From: Streptomyces musisoli
GTDB lineage: Bacteria > Actinomycetota > Actinomycetes > Streptomycetales > Streptomycetaceae
Direction: 5' to 3'
DNA: 64,000 nt
Assembly (NCBI RefSeq): GCF_016741855.1
Contig: NZ_JAERRH010000003.1
Location: 682,001-746,000, forward strand
A program made the translations under genes and the position numbers. Shown here piece after piece: positions 52,982 through 62,498 of the stretch. Position 1 is the stretch's first letter; the number at the start of each line of letters is the position of its first letter. The notes under the pieces were generated by a model that did no database searches, had not been told where the DNA came from, and saw only the letters and a program-made list of their open reading frames with translations.

Positions 52982-54747
52982 CCCTCGCCGGCACCGTGGC
53001 CCACCTGTCCCCCGAACGCTGGGCGGCCGCCAACCGGCTGCTGCTGCGCAAGGCCCTCGCCGAGTTCGCGCACGAGCGCCTGATCACGCCCGAGGAGGAC
53101 GGCGACCGGTACGTCGTCCGCAGCGACGACGGGCTCACCTCCTACCGGTTCAGCGCCGTACGCCGGGCCCTGGACCACTGGCAGATCGACCCCGACTCGA
53201 TCACCCGGCACCGCGACGGTGGCGAACCGCCGCTCGCCGCGCTGGACTTCTTCATCGAGCTGAAGGACTCCCTGGGGCTGAGCGACGAGGTCCTGCCGGT
53301 CTACCTGGAGGAGATCTCCTCCACCCTCTCGGGCACCTGCTACAAGCTCACCAAGCCCCCTGTCACCTCCGCGGAGCTGGCGGCGAGCGGCTTCCAGGCG
53401 ATCGAGACCGGGATGACCGAGGGCCACCCGTGCTTCGTCGCGAACAACGGGCGGCTCGGCTTCGGCATCCACGAGTACCTGTCGTACGCGCCCGAGACGG
53501 CGAGTCCCGTCCGGCTGGTGTGGCTGGCCGCCCACCGCTCGCGGGCCGCGTTCACGGCGGGCGTCGGCATCGAGTACGAGTCCTTCCTGCGCGAGGAGCT
53601 GGGCGAGAAGACGGTGGAGCGGTTCCGTACCGTCCTCACCGGCCAGGGCCTCGACCCCGCCGACTACCTGTTCATCCCGGTGCACCCCTGGCAGTGGTGG
53701 AACAAACTCAGCGTCACCTTCGCCGCCGAGGTGGCCCGGAACCATCTCGTCTGCCTCGGCGAGGGCGACGACGAGTACCTGGCCCAGCAGTCGATCCGGA
53801 CCTTCTTCAACACCAGCGCCCCGCACAAGCACTACGTGAAGACGGCCCTGTCCGTCATCAACATGGGCTTCATGCGCGGTCTGTCGGCCGCCTACATGGA
53901 GGCGACCCCGGCCATCAACGACTGGCTGGCCCGGCTCATCGAGAGCGATCCGGTGCTGAAGGCGAGCGGCCTCACGATCATCCGGGAACGGGCCGCCGTC
54001 GGCTACCGGCACCTGGAGTACGAGCGGGCCACCGACCGCTACTCGCCGTACCGCAAGATGCTGGCCGCGCTGTGGCGGGAGAGCCCGGTGCCCTCGCTGA
54101 AGGACGGCGAGTCCCTCGCGACCATGGCCTCCCTGCTGCACGTCGACCACCAGGGTGCCTCCTTCGCCGGCGCGCTGATCGCCCGCTCCGGTCTGACGCC
54201 CGCCGAGTGGCTGCGCGGGTATCTGCGGGCCTACTACACCCCGCTGCTGCACAGCTTCTACGCCTACGACCTGGTGTTCATGCCGCACGGCGAGAACGTG
54301 ATCCTGGTCCTGGAGGACGGCGTGGTGACGCGGGCGGTCTACAAGGACATAGCCGAGGAGATCGCCGTCATGGACCCGGACGCGGCCCTGCCGCCCGAGG
54401 TGCGGCGCATCCGGGTCGAGGTCCCGGAGGACACGAAGCTGCTGTCGATCTTCACGGACGTCTTCGACTGCTTCTTCCGCTTCCTGGCCGCCCACCTCGC
54501 CGCCGAGGGCATCCTGGAGGAGGACGGCTTCTGGCGCACGGTCGCCGAGGTGACCCGCGAGTACCAGGAGGCGAACCCCCAGCTGGCCGACAGGTTTCGC
54601 CAGTACGACATGTTCGCCCCCGAGTTCGCGCTGTCCTGCCTCAACCGGCTCCAGCTGCGGAACAACAGGCAGATGGTGGACCTCACCGACCCGTCCGGCG
54701 CACTCCAGCTGGTCGGCACCCTGAAGAACCCCCTCGCCGGCTTCTGA
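52978..54747 (+). CDS. desD: desferrioxamine synthetase (NIS synthetase)
   Basis: 589 aa, ATGA-coupled to desC. IucA/IucC family: VTEGHPCFVANNGRLGFG-like ATP loop (GHPCFVANNGR), FIPVHPWQWWNKL, then STSAPHKHYVKT and FMPHGENVILVLEDG. It uses ATP to condense and cyclise three N-succinyl-N-hydroxycadaverine units to desferrioxamine E (or linear B with other acyls). Last gene of the operon; a perfect hairpin follows. Confidence 0.95.
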   Translation: MTLAGTVAHLSPERWAAANRLLLRKALAEFAHERLITPEEDGDRYVVRSDDGLTSYRFSAVRRALDHWQIDPDSITRHRDGGEPPLAALDFFIELKDSLGLSDEVLPVYLEEISSTLSGTCYKLTKPPVTSAELAASGFQAIETGMTEGHPCFVANNGRLGFGIHEYLSYAPETASPVRLVWLAAHRSRAAFTAGVGIEYESFLREELGEKTVERFRTVLTGQGLDPADYLFIPVHPWQWWNKLSVTFAAEVARNHLVCLGEGDDEYLAQQSIRTFFNTSAPHKHYVKTALSVINMGFMRGLSAAYMEATPAINDWLARLIESDPVLKASGLTIIRERAAVGYRHLEYERATDRYSPYRKMLAALWRESPVPSLKDGESLATMASLLHVDHQGASFAGALIARSGLTPAEWLRGYLRAYYTPLLHSFYAYDLVFMPHGENVILVLEDGVVTRAVYKDIAEEIAVMDPDAALPPEVRRIRVEVPEDTKLLSIFTDVFDCFFRFLAAHLAAEGILEEDGFWRTVAEVTREYQEANPQLADRFRQYDMFAPEFALSCLNRLQLRNNRQMVDLTDPSGALQLVGTLKNPLAGF

Positions 54748-54759
54748 CCCCACCGGACG

Positions 54760-54798
54760 GACGGCCACCCCGCAGTACGGTCCTGCGGGGTGGCCGTC
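54760..54798. terminator. terminator between desD and GH20 gene
   Basis: Fifteen-base perfect arms GACGGCCACCCCGCA and TGCGGGGTGGCCGTC around nine bases, between convergent stops. Confidence 0.92.
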
Positions 54799-54832
54799 GG
54801 TCATCGGTGAGGCCCAGGCCGCCGGTGGTCGG

Positions 54833-56437
54833 TCAGGCGGTCGGCCAGGGGACCTGGGGCGACCGGTAGTAGTGGATGCCCAGGGCGTCCCAGCGCGGGC
54901 CCTGTGCGGCCAGCCGGGTCCTGTAGGTGTTCCAGTCGTGGCTCGCCGCCGGGGACCAGCCCAGCTCGGCCGCTCCGGCGAGCCGCGGGAACGCCAGGTA
55001 CTCGATGTCGGCGGACTTCTTCACGGTCTCCGTCCACAGCGGCGCCTCCACGCCCCTGACCGCCGAGGCGGGAACCCCGGCGAGGTAGGCGCCCGGATTC
55101 CAGTCGTAGGACCGTCTCACCTCCACCAGGCCCGCCCATCTGGTGCCCAGGACGGTGTCCTTGGTGTACTTCATGTCCAGGTAGACCCGGTCGGCCGGGG
55201 ACAGGACGAGCCCGGTGCCGTTCCGGGCCGCCTGCGCCACCTGAGCCTTCTCCGGCGCTGCGGTGCCGTCCAGCCCCCAGTACTGGGCGAGGGCACCCTC
55301 GGCGGGGTGGGCGCCGGTGAGCTGGTGCCAGCCGATGACGGTCTTGCCGTACCGGGCCACGACCGGCTGCACGCGGTCCATGAACTCCACGTAGTCGGCG
55401 TGGCCGGTGGAGTGCGCCTCGTCGCCGCCCATGTGCAGGTAGCGGCCGGGGGTGAGGGCGGCCAGCTCCCGGACGACGTCGGCCACGAAGTCGTAGGTGA
55501 CCTCCTTGGGCACGCACAGCGAGCTGAAACCGACCTTGGTGCCGGTGTACAGCGGGGGTGCCACGCCGTCGCAGTTGAGTTCCGCGTAGGAGGCCAGGGC
55601 CGCGTTGGTGTGGCCGGGCATGTCGATCTCCGGCACGACCTCCAGGTAGCGGGAGGCCGCGTACCGGACGATCTCCCGGTAGTCGGCCTTGGTGTAGAAG
55701 CCGCCCCGGCCGCCGCCGACCTGGGTGGAGCCGCCGAAGGAGGCCAGCCGCGGCCAGGAGTCGACCGCGATGCGCCAGCCCTGGTCGTCGCTCAGGTGCA
55801 GATGCAGTTCGTTGACCTTGTACAGGGCCAACTGGTCGATGTAGCGCTCGACCTGGGCGACCGTGAAGAAGTGCCGGGAGACGTCCAGCATGGCGCCCCG
55901 GTAGGCGTACCGGGGGCGGTCCCGCACGGTGCCGCCGGCGATCCGCCAGGGGCCGGGCTGGACGGTCTTCCTCTCGACGGCCGCCGGCAGGAGCTGCCGC
56001 AGGGTCTGGACGCCGTGGAAGAGCCCGGCGGGGGTGCTCGCGGTGAGGGTCACCCCGCCGGCGCCGCTGTGCAGCCGATAGCCCTCGGCTCCCGAGTCTC
56101 CGCCGGCGAGCCGGAGCCGGATGCCACCGGTGCCGTGGTCGGTGACCGGCAGCGGATAGCCGGTGGAGGGCCGCAGGACGCCGGCCAGGTAGGCGCCGAT
56201 ACGGCGCACCTCGGGCGAGCCGTCGACCCGGATGCCGGTCTCGCGGGTGATGCGGTACGGCGTCCCGCCCGGCGAGACCGAGGCCGGTACCGGGACCACC
56301 CGGCCCAGCGGGACCGGTGTGGCGGCGGCCCGTGCCTCGGGGGCCGCGCCGAGGGTGGAGGCGCCGGCCGCGGCGAGCAGCAACAGGGATCCGAGGATGC
56401 GGGGGGTTCGGGGAGTCGTGCTGTGGTTCCGTCTCAC
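54833..56437 (-). CDS. hexA: secreted beta-N-acetylhexosaminidase (GH20)
   Basis: 534 aa from GTG 56437 after GAAGGGAGC. Signal: RILGSLLLLAAAGASTLGAA. The N-terminal GH20b domain precedes the barrel; the catalytic pair Asp339-Glu340 is in HMGGDEAH. ELHLHLSDDQGW and PEIDMPGHTNAA are further GH20 motifs. It removes GlcNAc from chitin oligomers outside the cell. A DasR-like site 33-48 bp upstream suggests aminosugar control. In S. coelicolor a hexosaminidase occupies the same place after desD. Confidence 0.9.
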   Translation of the reverse strand: MRRNHSTTPRTPRILGSLLLLAAAGASTLGAAPEARAAATPVPLGRVVPVPASVSPGGTPYRITRETGIRVDGSPEVRRIGAYLAGVLRPSTGYPLPVTDHGTGGIRLRLAGGDSGAEGYRLHSGAGGVTLTASTPAGLFHGVQTLRQLLPAAVERKTVQPGPWRIAGGTVRDRPRYAYRGAMLDVSRHFFTVAQVERYIDQLALYKVNELHLHLSDDQGWRIAVDSWPRLASFGGSTQVGGGRGGFYTKADYREIVRYAASRYLEVVPEIDMPGHTNAALASYAELNCDGVAPPLYTGTKVGFSSLCVPKEVTYDFVADVVRELAALTPGRYLHMGGDEAHSTGHADYVEFMDRVQPVVARYGKTVIGWHQLTGAHPAEGALAQYWGLDGTAAPEKAQVAQAARNGTGLVLSPADRVYLDMKYTKDTVLGTRWAGLVEVRRSYDWNPGAYLAGVPASAVRGVEAPLWTETVKKSADIEYLAFPRLAGAAELGWSPAASHDWNTYRTRLAAQGPRWDALGIHYYRSPQVPWPTA

Positions 56438-56469
56438 ATGCGCTCCCTTCGGAGGGGTCGACCGTCAGA

Positions 56470-56485
56470 CGTGGTCGAGACCACT
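56470..56485. promoter_or_regulatory. DasR-responsive-like element (dre) of hexA
   Basis: Read on the gene's strand, AGTGGTCTCGACCACG differs from the dre form A(G/C)TGGTCTAGACCA(G/C)T at three positions. Located 33 bp before the hexA start; GntR-type DasR represses such genes until glucosamine-6-phosphate accumulates. Confidence 0.75.
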
Positions 56486-56613
56486 GTCCCGCGGATCCGG
56501 CGGAACAGTCCCCGCGGGGCGGAAATCATCCGGAAGGACGGCACGGCGCCCGGCCCTCGACGGCGAGGAGCGCAACGCCCCGCCTCCGGAGGGGTTTTCC
56601 GCCCGCCGGTCGC

Positions 56614-58227
56614 CTACTTGGCCCTGCGGGACACCGTGAAGTGGTCGATGCGGTCGCCCGTCTCGGCGATGCCCGACACCGTCAGCGTGGTCTGGCGGCC
56701 CCTCGGCGCGGGCGTGACGTCCACGCGGAGGAAGGAGTAGTCGAGGTAGCGCACCCGGGACCAGCCGACGGTCTCGTCGACCTTGCCGTCCTTGGTGTTG
56801 ACGAACGAGGCCACGGAGTCGGTCTCGTGCTCGTTCCCCTCGTAGGAGTCCGGAGCCGAGAAGGCGTACAGGCTGCGGCCCGCCGCGCCCGCGGTGACGT
56901 ACACCACACCCTCGGTCTCGGGGTAGGCCGTGCCGCCGATCGGCAGCTTCTTGGTGACCTCGTCGCCCTTGATGACGTCGGTGCGCTCGTACTGGTGGTT
57001 GTGGCCGTTGATGACCAGGTCCACCGTGTACTTCTCGAACAGCGGCACCCACTCCTGGCGCACGCCCCCCTCCGAGGCGTGCGCGGTGGAGGTGCAGTAG
57101 GCGCAGTGGTGGAAGAAGACGACGATGAAGTCGATGTCCTTCGCCGCCCGGTACTTCTTCAGCTGGGCTTCCAGCCATTTGGTCTGGGTTCCGCCGGATA
57201 TGCCCAAGTTCGCCGGGATCTCGAAGGAGATGTCGTTGGCGTCGAGCGAGATGACCGCCGTGTTGCCGTAGGCGAAGGAGTAGACGCCCGGCAGGTTCTT
57301 CCTGTCGGGGCCGTTGTCCGGGAGGGTCCAGCGGGCTTCCTCGCCGCCGTAGCCGTTGGGCGAATACCAGGCCTCCATGTCGTGGTTGCCGTACGCCGGC
57401 ATCCACGGGACCTGCTTGGCGACCGACTCGGTCTGGTGCAGGAACTGGTCCCAGGTGCGCGAGTCGAACCCGCCGTCGGTGGTCTTGCCCTGGCCGGCCG
57501 GGTCGCCGTAGGCGATGTCACCGGCGTGCAGATGGAAGGCCGGGTTCTGGCCGAGGATCAGGGCGTTGTTCGCCAGGCCGTGATATCCGACACCCTCGTC
57601 GCCGAAGGCGGTGAAGGTGAACGGCGCCTTGTGGGCCGGGGCGGTGGTGAAGGTGCCCAGGGTGCCCAGCAGGTGCGGCTCGGCCGGGTCGAATCCCCGG
57701 TGTCCGACGCCGTAGTAGTACGTCCTGCCGGGGCGCAGGTGGGTGAGCTTGGCGTGCGGGTAGTACTGGGTGTGGTCGCCGCTCGCGCCGACACCGGCCG
57801 GGGTGTGGAGCGTGCGGACCTCGGCCTCGATCCTGCGGGAGAGATCCCAGGGGTGGGCGCCGATGCGGATGAACGGCTTCCGCACGGCGACCGGGACCTG
57901 CCAGGAGACCGTGATCTCGGTGCGCGGGTCGTTGCCCCAGGCCAGGTGGCGGCCGAAGGGGGTGACGAGGGAGCCGTCGACCGACTCGGCGGAGGAGGAG
58001 GTCCTCCCCCACTGCTTGACGGGCGTGGGAGGTACCCCCAGCGCCGGCACGGCGGCCTGGGCGGTGGCACCCGGCACGAACGCGCCACCCGCGACGGTGC
58101 CCAGCGTGACGGCGCCGCCCCTGATCATGGTGCGCCGCGAGAACCTGGCGCGCAGGTACTCGTGCTGCTCGGCCATGCTCATGCGCTCGGCCAGCTTGTC
58201 GGGTACTCCCATACGAGGTATGTCCAT
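56614..58227 (-). CDS. secreted purple acid phosphatase-like metallophosphoesterase
   Basis: 537 aa from ATG 58227 (no strong site; ATGs at 58212 and further in are alternatives). A Tat-like signal, FSRRTMIRGGAVTLG ... ATAQAA, lies about 29-59. The N-terminal fibronectin-like part (EITVSWQVPVAV) precedes the dimetal site: AFGDEGVG, GDIAYGD, YGNHDMEAW, FFHHCAYC, NGHNHQYERT. This is the full PAP set. It would hydrolyse phosphomonoesters outside the cell. Its promoter is shared with the small gene at 58378. Confidence 0.87.
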   Translation of the reverse strand: MDIPRMGVPDKLAERMSMAEQHEYLRARFSRRTMIRGGAVTLGTVAGGAFVPGATAQAAVPALGVPPTPVKQWGRTSSSAESVDGSLVTPFGRHLAWGNDPRTEITVSWQVPVAVRKPFIRIGAHPWDLSRRIEAEVRTLHTPAGVGASGDHTQYYPHAKLTHLRPGRTYYYGVGHRGFDPAEPHLLGTLGTFTTAPAHKAPFTFTAFGDEGVGYHGLANNALILGQNPAFHLHAGDIAYGDPAGQGKTTDGGFDSRTWDQFLHQTESVAKQVPWMPAYGNHDMEAWYSPNGYGGEEARWTLPDNGPDRKNLPGVYSFAYGNTAVISLDANDISFEIPANLGISGGTQTKWLEAQLKKYRAAKDIDFIVVFFHHCAYCTSTAHASEGGVRQEWVPLFEKYTVDLVINGHNHQYERTDVIKGDEVTKKLPIGGTAYPETEGVVYVTAGAAGRSLYAFSAPDSYEGNEHETDSVASFVNTKDGKVDETVGWSRVRYLDYSFLRVDVTPAPRGRQTTLTVSGIAETGDRIDHFTVSRRAK

Positions 58228-58319
58228 GGCGTCTGAAACTCGTCGGTTCGGGCAACGAGACGCAGGACACAGGATGGACGGTGCGCGAACACGGCCCCAT
58301 AAGAGATTCAATAACGGTC

Positions 58320-58335
58320 TGCCCGAAATCGGGCA
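58320..58335. promoter_or_regulatory. TGCCCGA-AA-TCGGGCA palindrome
   Basis: Perfect seven-base arms in the 150-bp divergent gap between the acid phosphatase (start 58227) and the small protein gene (start 58378). Possible operator; the regulator is not known. Confidence 0.45.
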
Positions 58336-58377
58336 CGATTCTTGCGAAACCGGCGCCGGTACCCCAGGATCTACCGG

Positions 58378-58635
58378 GTGCACGACGAACTCGTTGATCA
58401 TCTGACGCGCTCCACCGCCCTGAGCCGGGGCGAGGCGCTGCGGGTGGTCCAGGACGTGCTCGCCTTCTTCGACGAGACGACCCAGGAGTTCGTCCGTCGC
58501 CGCCACCGCGAACTCCAGGCCCAGGGCCTGGTGAACGCGGAGATCTTCGAACGGATCGAGGCGGACCTGAAATACCGGGCGGTGGCGCCGCCGGAGCTGA
58601 CGCTCAGGCAGCTGCGCCGCATGGTCTACGGCTGA
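58378..58635 (+). CDS. small conserved protein, unknown function
   Basis: 85 aa from GTG 58378 (poor ribosome-binding site). An all-helical, charged protein: LTRSTALSRGEALRVVQDVL, then FFDETTQEFVRRRHRELQAQ, and a C-terminal APPELTLRQLRRMVYG. I recall a homolog directly upstream of glmS2 in other Streptomyces. No signal or membrane segment. It lies 45 bp before the glmS-type gene and may be co-transcribed. Function unknown. Confidence 0.7.
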   Translation: MHDELVDHLTRSTALSRGEALRVVQDVLAFFDETTQEFVRRRHRELQAQGLVNAEIFERIEADLKYRAVAPPELTLRQLRRMVYG

Positions 58636-58680
58636 GACCAGCCGGACCGGACCAGCGACAGCCAAGGGATACCTCTATAT

Positions 58681-60498
58681 ATGTGCGGAATCGTCGGATA
58701 CATCGGGAAGCGTGACGTCGCCCCTCTCCTCCTGGAGGGCCTCCAGCGGCTGGAGTACCGCGGCTACGACTCCGCGGGCATCGTCGTCACCTCCCCGAAG
58801 ACGCCCGGCCTGCGGATGGTGAAGGCCCAGGGCCGGGTGCGCGACCTGGAGGCCAAGGTCCCGGCGCGCTTCAAGGGCACCACCGGCATCGCCCACACCC
58901 GCTGGGCCACCCACGGCGCTCCCTCCGACGTGAACGCCCACCCGCACATGTCGGCCGACCAGAAGGTCGCCGTCGTGCACAACGGCATCATCGACAACGC
59001 CGCGGACCTGCGCCGCAAGCTGGAGGCGGACGGCGTCGAGTTCCTCTCCGAGACCGACACCGAGGTCCTCACCCACCTGATCGCCCGCTCGCAGGCCGAG
59101 AAGCTGGAGGACAAGGTCCGCGAGACCCTGCGGCTGGTCGAGGGCACCTACGGCATCGCGGTCATGCACGCCGACTTCAACGACCGCATCGTGGTGGCCC
59201 GCAACGGCTCCCCCGTCGTCCTCGGCATCGGCGAGAAGGAGATGTTCGTCGCATCGGACATCGCCGCCCTGGTCGCCCACACCCGGCAGATAGTCACGCT
59301 GGACGACGGCGAGATGGCCACCCTCAAGGCCGACGACTTCCGGACGTACACCACCGAGGGCACCCGCACCTCGGCCGAGCCGACCACCGTGGAGTGGGAG
59401 GCGGCGTCGTACGACATGGGCGGCCACGACACCTACATGCACAAGGAGATCCACGAGCAGGCCGACGCCGTGGACCGCGTGCTGCGCGGCCGCATCGACG
59501 ACCGGTTCTCCACCGTGCACCTCGGCGGCCTCAACCTGGACGCCCGCGAGGCCCGGCAGATCCGCCGCGTGAAGATCCTCGGCTGCGGCACCTCGTACCA
59601 CGCGGGCATGATCGGCGCCCAGATGATCGAGGAGCTGGCCCGCATCCCCGCCGACGCCGAGCCGGCCTCCGAGTTCCGCTACCGCAACGCGGTGGTCGAC
59701 CCCGACACCCTGTACATCGCGGTCTCCCAGTCCGGTGAGACGTACGACGTCCTCGCGGCCGTGCAGGAGCTGAAGCGCAAGGGCGCCCGGGTCCTCGGCG
59801 TGGTCAACGTGGTCGGCTCCGCGATCGCCCGCGAGGCGGACGGCGGCGTCTACGTGCACGCGGGCCCGGAGGTCTGCGTGGTCTCCACCAAGTGCTTCAC
59901 CAACACCACGGTCGCCTTCGCCCTGCTCGCCCTGCACCTGGGCCGCACCCGCGACCTCTCCGTGCGCGACGGCAAGCGGATCATCGAGGGCCTGCGCAAG
60001 CTGCCCGAGCAGATCACCGAGATCCTCAAGCAGGAAGAGGAGATCAAGGAGCTGGCGGAGGCCTACGCCGAAGCCCGCTCGATGCTCTTCATCGGCCGCG
60101 TCCGGGGCTACCCGGTGGCCCGTGAGGCCTCGCTGAAGCTCAAGGAGGTCTCCTACATCCACGCCGAGGCCTACCCCGCCTCCGAGCTGAAGCACGGCCC
60201 GCTCGCCCTCATCGAGCCGGCCCTGCCGACGGTCGCCATCGTCCCCGACGACGACCTGCTGGAGAAGAACCGCGCGGCCCTGGAGGAGATCAAGGCCCGC
60301 TCGGGCAAGATCCTGGCGGTTGCCCACCAGCACCAGGAGAAGGCGGACCAGACGGTCATCGTCCCGAAGAACGAGGACGAGCTGGACCCGATCCTGATGG
60401 GCATCCCGCTCCAGCTCCTCGCGTACCACACGGCGAAGGCCCTGGGCCGCGACATCGACAAGCCGCGAAACCTCGCGAAGTCGGTGACGGTGGAGTAG
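58681..60498 (+). CDS. glmS: glutamine-fructose-6-phosphate aminotransferase (isomerizing)
   Basis: 605 aa. The glutaminase domain opens with catalytic Cys (after Met removal) in CGIVGYIGKRDVAPLLLEGL. The sugar-isomerase half has two SIS domains, with ILGCGTSYHAG and AVSQSGETYDVLAAV, and the C-terminal KPRNLAKSVTVE tail typical of GlmS. It forms glucosamine-6-phosphate, precursor of cell-wall amino sugars and the effector of DasR. Streptomyces have two copies; the position next to adpA suggests the second (glmS2). Ribosome-binding site weak. Confidence 0.93.
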   Translation: MCGIVGYIGKRDVAPLLLEGLQRLEYRGYDSAGIVVTSPKTPGLRMVKAQGRVRDLEAKVPARFKGTTGIAHTRWATHGAPSDVNAHPHMSADQKVAVVHNGIIDNAADLRRKLEADGVEFLSETDTEVLTHLIARSQAEKLEDKVRETLRLVEGTYGIAVMHADFNDRIVVARNGSPVVLGIGEKEMFVASDIAALVAHTRQIVTLDDGEMATLKADDFRTYTTEGTRTSAEPTTVEWEAASYDMGGHDTYMHKEIHEQADAVDRVLRGRIDDRFSTVHLGGLNLDAREARQIRRVKILGCGTSYHAGMIGAQMIEELARIPADAEPASEFRYRNAVVDPDTLYIAVSQSGETYDVLAAVQELKRKGARVLGVVNVVGSAIAREADGGVYVHAGPEVCVVSTKCFTNTTVAFALLALHLGRTRDLSVRDGKRIIEGLRKLPEQITEILKQEEEIKELAEAYAEARSMLFIGRVRGYPVAREASLKLKEVSYIHAEAYPASELKHGPLALIEPALPTVAIVPDDDLLEKNRAALEEIKARSGKILAVAHQHQEKADQTVIVPKNEDELDPILMGIPLQLLAYHTAKALGRDIDKPRNLAKSVTVE

Positions 60499-60504
60499 GA
60501 CGCA

Positions 60505-60600
60505 CCCCGTGAGGGGCGCGGGGACCCGAGCCCCGTGAGGGGCGCGGGGCTGTGCCCGGCGTGCGGCTCCGCCGCATGGGCGCGAGCAACCACAACGCCC
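60505..60600. repeat. GGGGCGCGGGG-type intergenic element
   Basis: Two copies of GTGAGGGGCGCGGGG (60510 and 60535 region) and a GTGCGGCTCCGCCGCA hairpin; a single unit of the element family amplified at 5,351-5,756. Confidence 0.65.
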
Positions 60601-60624
60601 CCCGCACAGGCGCGACAACAGAAC

Positions 60625-60660
60625 GGACCCCCACGTGTGCCACCAAACACGTGGGGGTCC
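60625..60660. terminator. bidirectional terminator after glmS
   Basis: Perfect 14-base arms GGACCCCCACGTGT and ACACGTGGGGGTCC with an eight-base loop, followed by TTCT. Between convergent glmS and the membrane protein gene. Confidence 0.95.
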
Positions 60661-60678
60661 TTCTCATGCCGCTGAGGT

Positions 60679-61239
60679 TCAGCCGGTGGCCGTCACCCCC
60701 CGGCCGGCGGCACGCCGGGAAAGCACCGTCGGCCAGTGCGCCACCGCCGCCGTCGCCGCGTACCAGGCCACCGCCCCGGAGGCGACGGCGACCCAGCCGC
60801 CGGCCTTCGCGAGAGCGGAACTGTCGGCGAAGACCGCGACGGCCAGCATCAGCATCGCCAGGAACAGCAGGCCGTGCACGACCTGCCCGAGGCCGTCCCC
60901 GCCCGCGAGGGTCAGGGTGAGGGCCACGAGGGCGAACAGCAGCAGGAAGAGACCGGCCGCGTTGGCGGACGAGTGACCGGCGACCGCCCAGGTGAACCAC
61001 AGGGCCCCGAGGGCCACGAAGCCCGTACCGGAGACGCCGTCACCGCCACGGAAGGCCAGCAGGCCGACGAGGAACAGGGCGACTCCGCCCACATAGTGGG
61101 CCACTGAGACCGCGTCGGACGCGGCCACGCCGTCGATGACCCCGGTCGTGCCGAGCCCGAACGCCAACAGGGTTATTCCCAGGGCGAGTCGGCCGACCAC
61201 GGTAGTGCTTCCGCTTCCCGCGGAGACTTCGTTGTCCAC
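60679..61239 (-). CDS. small membrane protein, GPR1/FUN34/YaaH-like
   Basis: 186 aa from GTG 61239 (AAGGGAGCC upstream). Six hydrophobic segments, e.g. LALGITLLAFGLGTTGVIDG and ALGALWFTWAVAGHSSANAAG, in the order of the acetate-uptake (GPR1/FUN34/YaaH) family, though the classical NPAPLGL motif is not clear. The proposed role would be acetate or small-acid channel; a protein of unknown function is the alternative. The 147-bp gap to the universal stress gene shows only promoter sequence. Confidence 0.6.
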   Translation of the reverse strand: MDNEVSAGSGSTTVVGRLALGITLLAFGLGTTGVIDGVAASDAVSVAHYVGGVALFLVGLLAFRGGDGVSGTGFVALGALWFTWAVAGHSSANAAGLFLLLFALVALTLTLAGGDGLGQVVHGLLFLAMLMLAVAVFADSSALAKAGGWVAVASGAVAWYAATAAVAHWPTVLSRRAAGRGVTATG

Positions 61240-61386
61240 GGCGGGCTCCCTTCGTGCTGTGCAGTTGCGCGGTGACCGGTATATGCCCTTCACAAGGGCA
61301 CAAACCACCTCTACGCGCGAGTAGTTTCGCGTTGCACAAAGGGAGTTGACGGAGGGTCGGAAAACGGCGCCCCCCGGGGAAACGCG

Positions 61387-61914
61387 TCAGGGAATGACGA
61401 TCACGGGCCGCTGCGCCCGCTTGGCGAGCCGCCCCGCCACGGAGCCGAAGATCCGCCCGACGATGCCGTGCGTGGAGCCGACGACGATCGCGTCGGCCTC
61501 GTACTCACGTCCCACCTCTTCGAGTTCGTGGCAGATGTCCCCGCCCCGCTCGACCAGGATCCACGGCACCTCGGCCAGGTAGTCCGCACAGGCCAGCTCC
61601 AGCCCCAGGACCTCGGTGCGGTGGTCCGGCACGTCCACGAAGACGGGCGGCTCGCAGCCGGCCCACACGGTGGTGGGCAACCGGTTGGCGACATGGACGA
61701 TGATCAGGCCGGAGTGGGAGCGGTGGGCCATGCCGATCGCGTAGGCCAGGGCTCGCTCACTGGAGGTGGAGCCGTCGAAGCCGACGACGACTCCGTGCCT
61801 GAAGGCGGGGTCGCAGGAAGGGCGTGACTCTTCCGCCGCCAGGGGATCGGCCGCCGTGGGATCGGCGACCGGCCGCTTGCGGTCCGCAGGTTCGAAGAAT
61901 TCGTGACCGGCCAT
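61387..61914 (-). CDS. universal stress protein (UspA domain)
   Basis: 175 aa from ATG 61914. One Usp domain: VVVGFDGSTSSERALAYAIG, then the ATP-loop pattern G-x2-G-x9-G(S) in VGSTHGIVGRIFGSVAGRLA and a final RAQRPVIVIP. The first 40 residues are a charged extension. It binds ATP and is produced under stress or slow growth; a target is not known. Single gene. Confidence 0.88.
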   Translation of the reverse strand: MAGHEFFEPADRKRPVADPTAADPLAAEESRPSCDPAFRHGVVVGFDGSTSSERALAYAIGMAHRSHSGLIIVHVANRLPTTVWAGCEPPVFVDVPDHRTEVLGLELACADYLAEVPWILVERGGDICHELEEVGREYEADAIVVGSTHGIVGRIFGSVAGRLAKRAQRPVIVIP

Positions 61915-62228
61915 GACTGTCTCGGCGTTGTGATCCTTTATGGATGGGACGACAGTGTGCGGCGGAGCTGTGTCCGGGAAACATCTTCCCAAGCCCATAC
62001 CCCCAAGGGTACGGCGCCACGCCTCCTGAGCCCAGAGACCGCGCACGCTCCGTGAGCGGCCCCCCGACGTCCGTAGGGGTTCACCGGAGCATGCACGAGC
62101 CGCGCCCGTAACGCAATGGTTGCTGCCCCGTACAGGCGGTTTGCACAGCCTTCACAGATGTACGGCCGGTGACCGACCGGTCGAACGGACGTTGTACCGG
62201 GGTGAGCCACCGCCCCAGGGAGTACGAG
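61915..62228. other. gene-free stretch between divergent genes
   Basis: Holds the promoter of the universal stress protein gene (left) and of the small membrane gene (right), with GGTGACCGACCGGTC near 62168-62182 as a partly palindromic segment. Nothing else seen. Confidence 0.5.
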
Positions 62229-62498
62229 ATGCCCGGACGCCGAGCCAGCAGCGACCCGCACCCCGCACCGGACACCGCGAGCGATGTGATCCGCTGGGCC
62301 GCCTTCAGCTGCGTGCTCGTGCCCGTGGTCCTCGTCTGGTACGGCACCTCGCTGGCCGGGGCCACGGGAACCGCGCTGGGCCTCGCCGCCGTCACGGCGG
62401 TGTGCCGGCTGCTGCTGCGCCGCTCGGAGCGGTGCGCCGAGCGTTGCGCCACGCAAAGAGGCGGACGTCACACTCGAGGGCAGACACCGGTCGACTGA
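62229..62498 (+). CDS. small membrane protein upstream of adpA
   Basis: 89 aa from ATG 62229 (GGGAG six bases upstream). Two hydrophobic segments: VIRWAAFSCVLVPVVLVWYG and TGTALGLAAVTAVCRLLL, then an Arg/Cys-rich tail. I recall a similar small gene before adpA in other Streptomyces. Function unknown. The tail is cytoplasmic by the positive-inside rule if the N-terminus is also inside. Confidence 0.65.
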   Translation: MPGRRASSDPHPAPDTASDVIRWAAFSCVLVPVVLVWYGTSLAGATGTALGLAAVTAVCRLLLRRSERCAERCATQRGGRHTRGQTPVD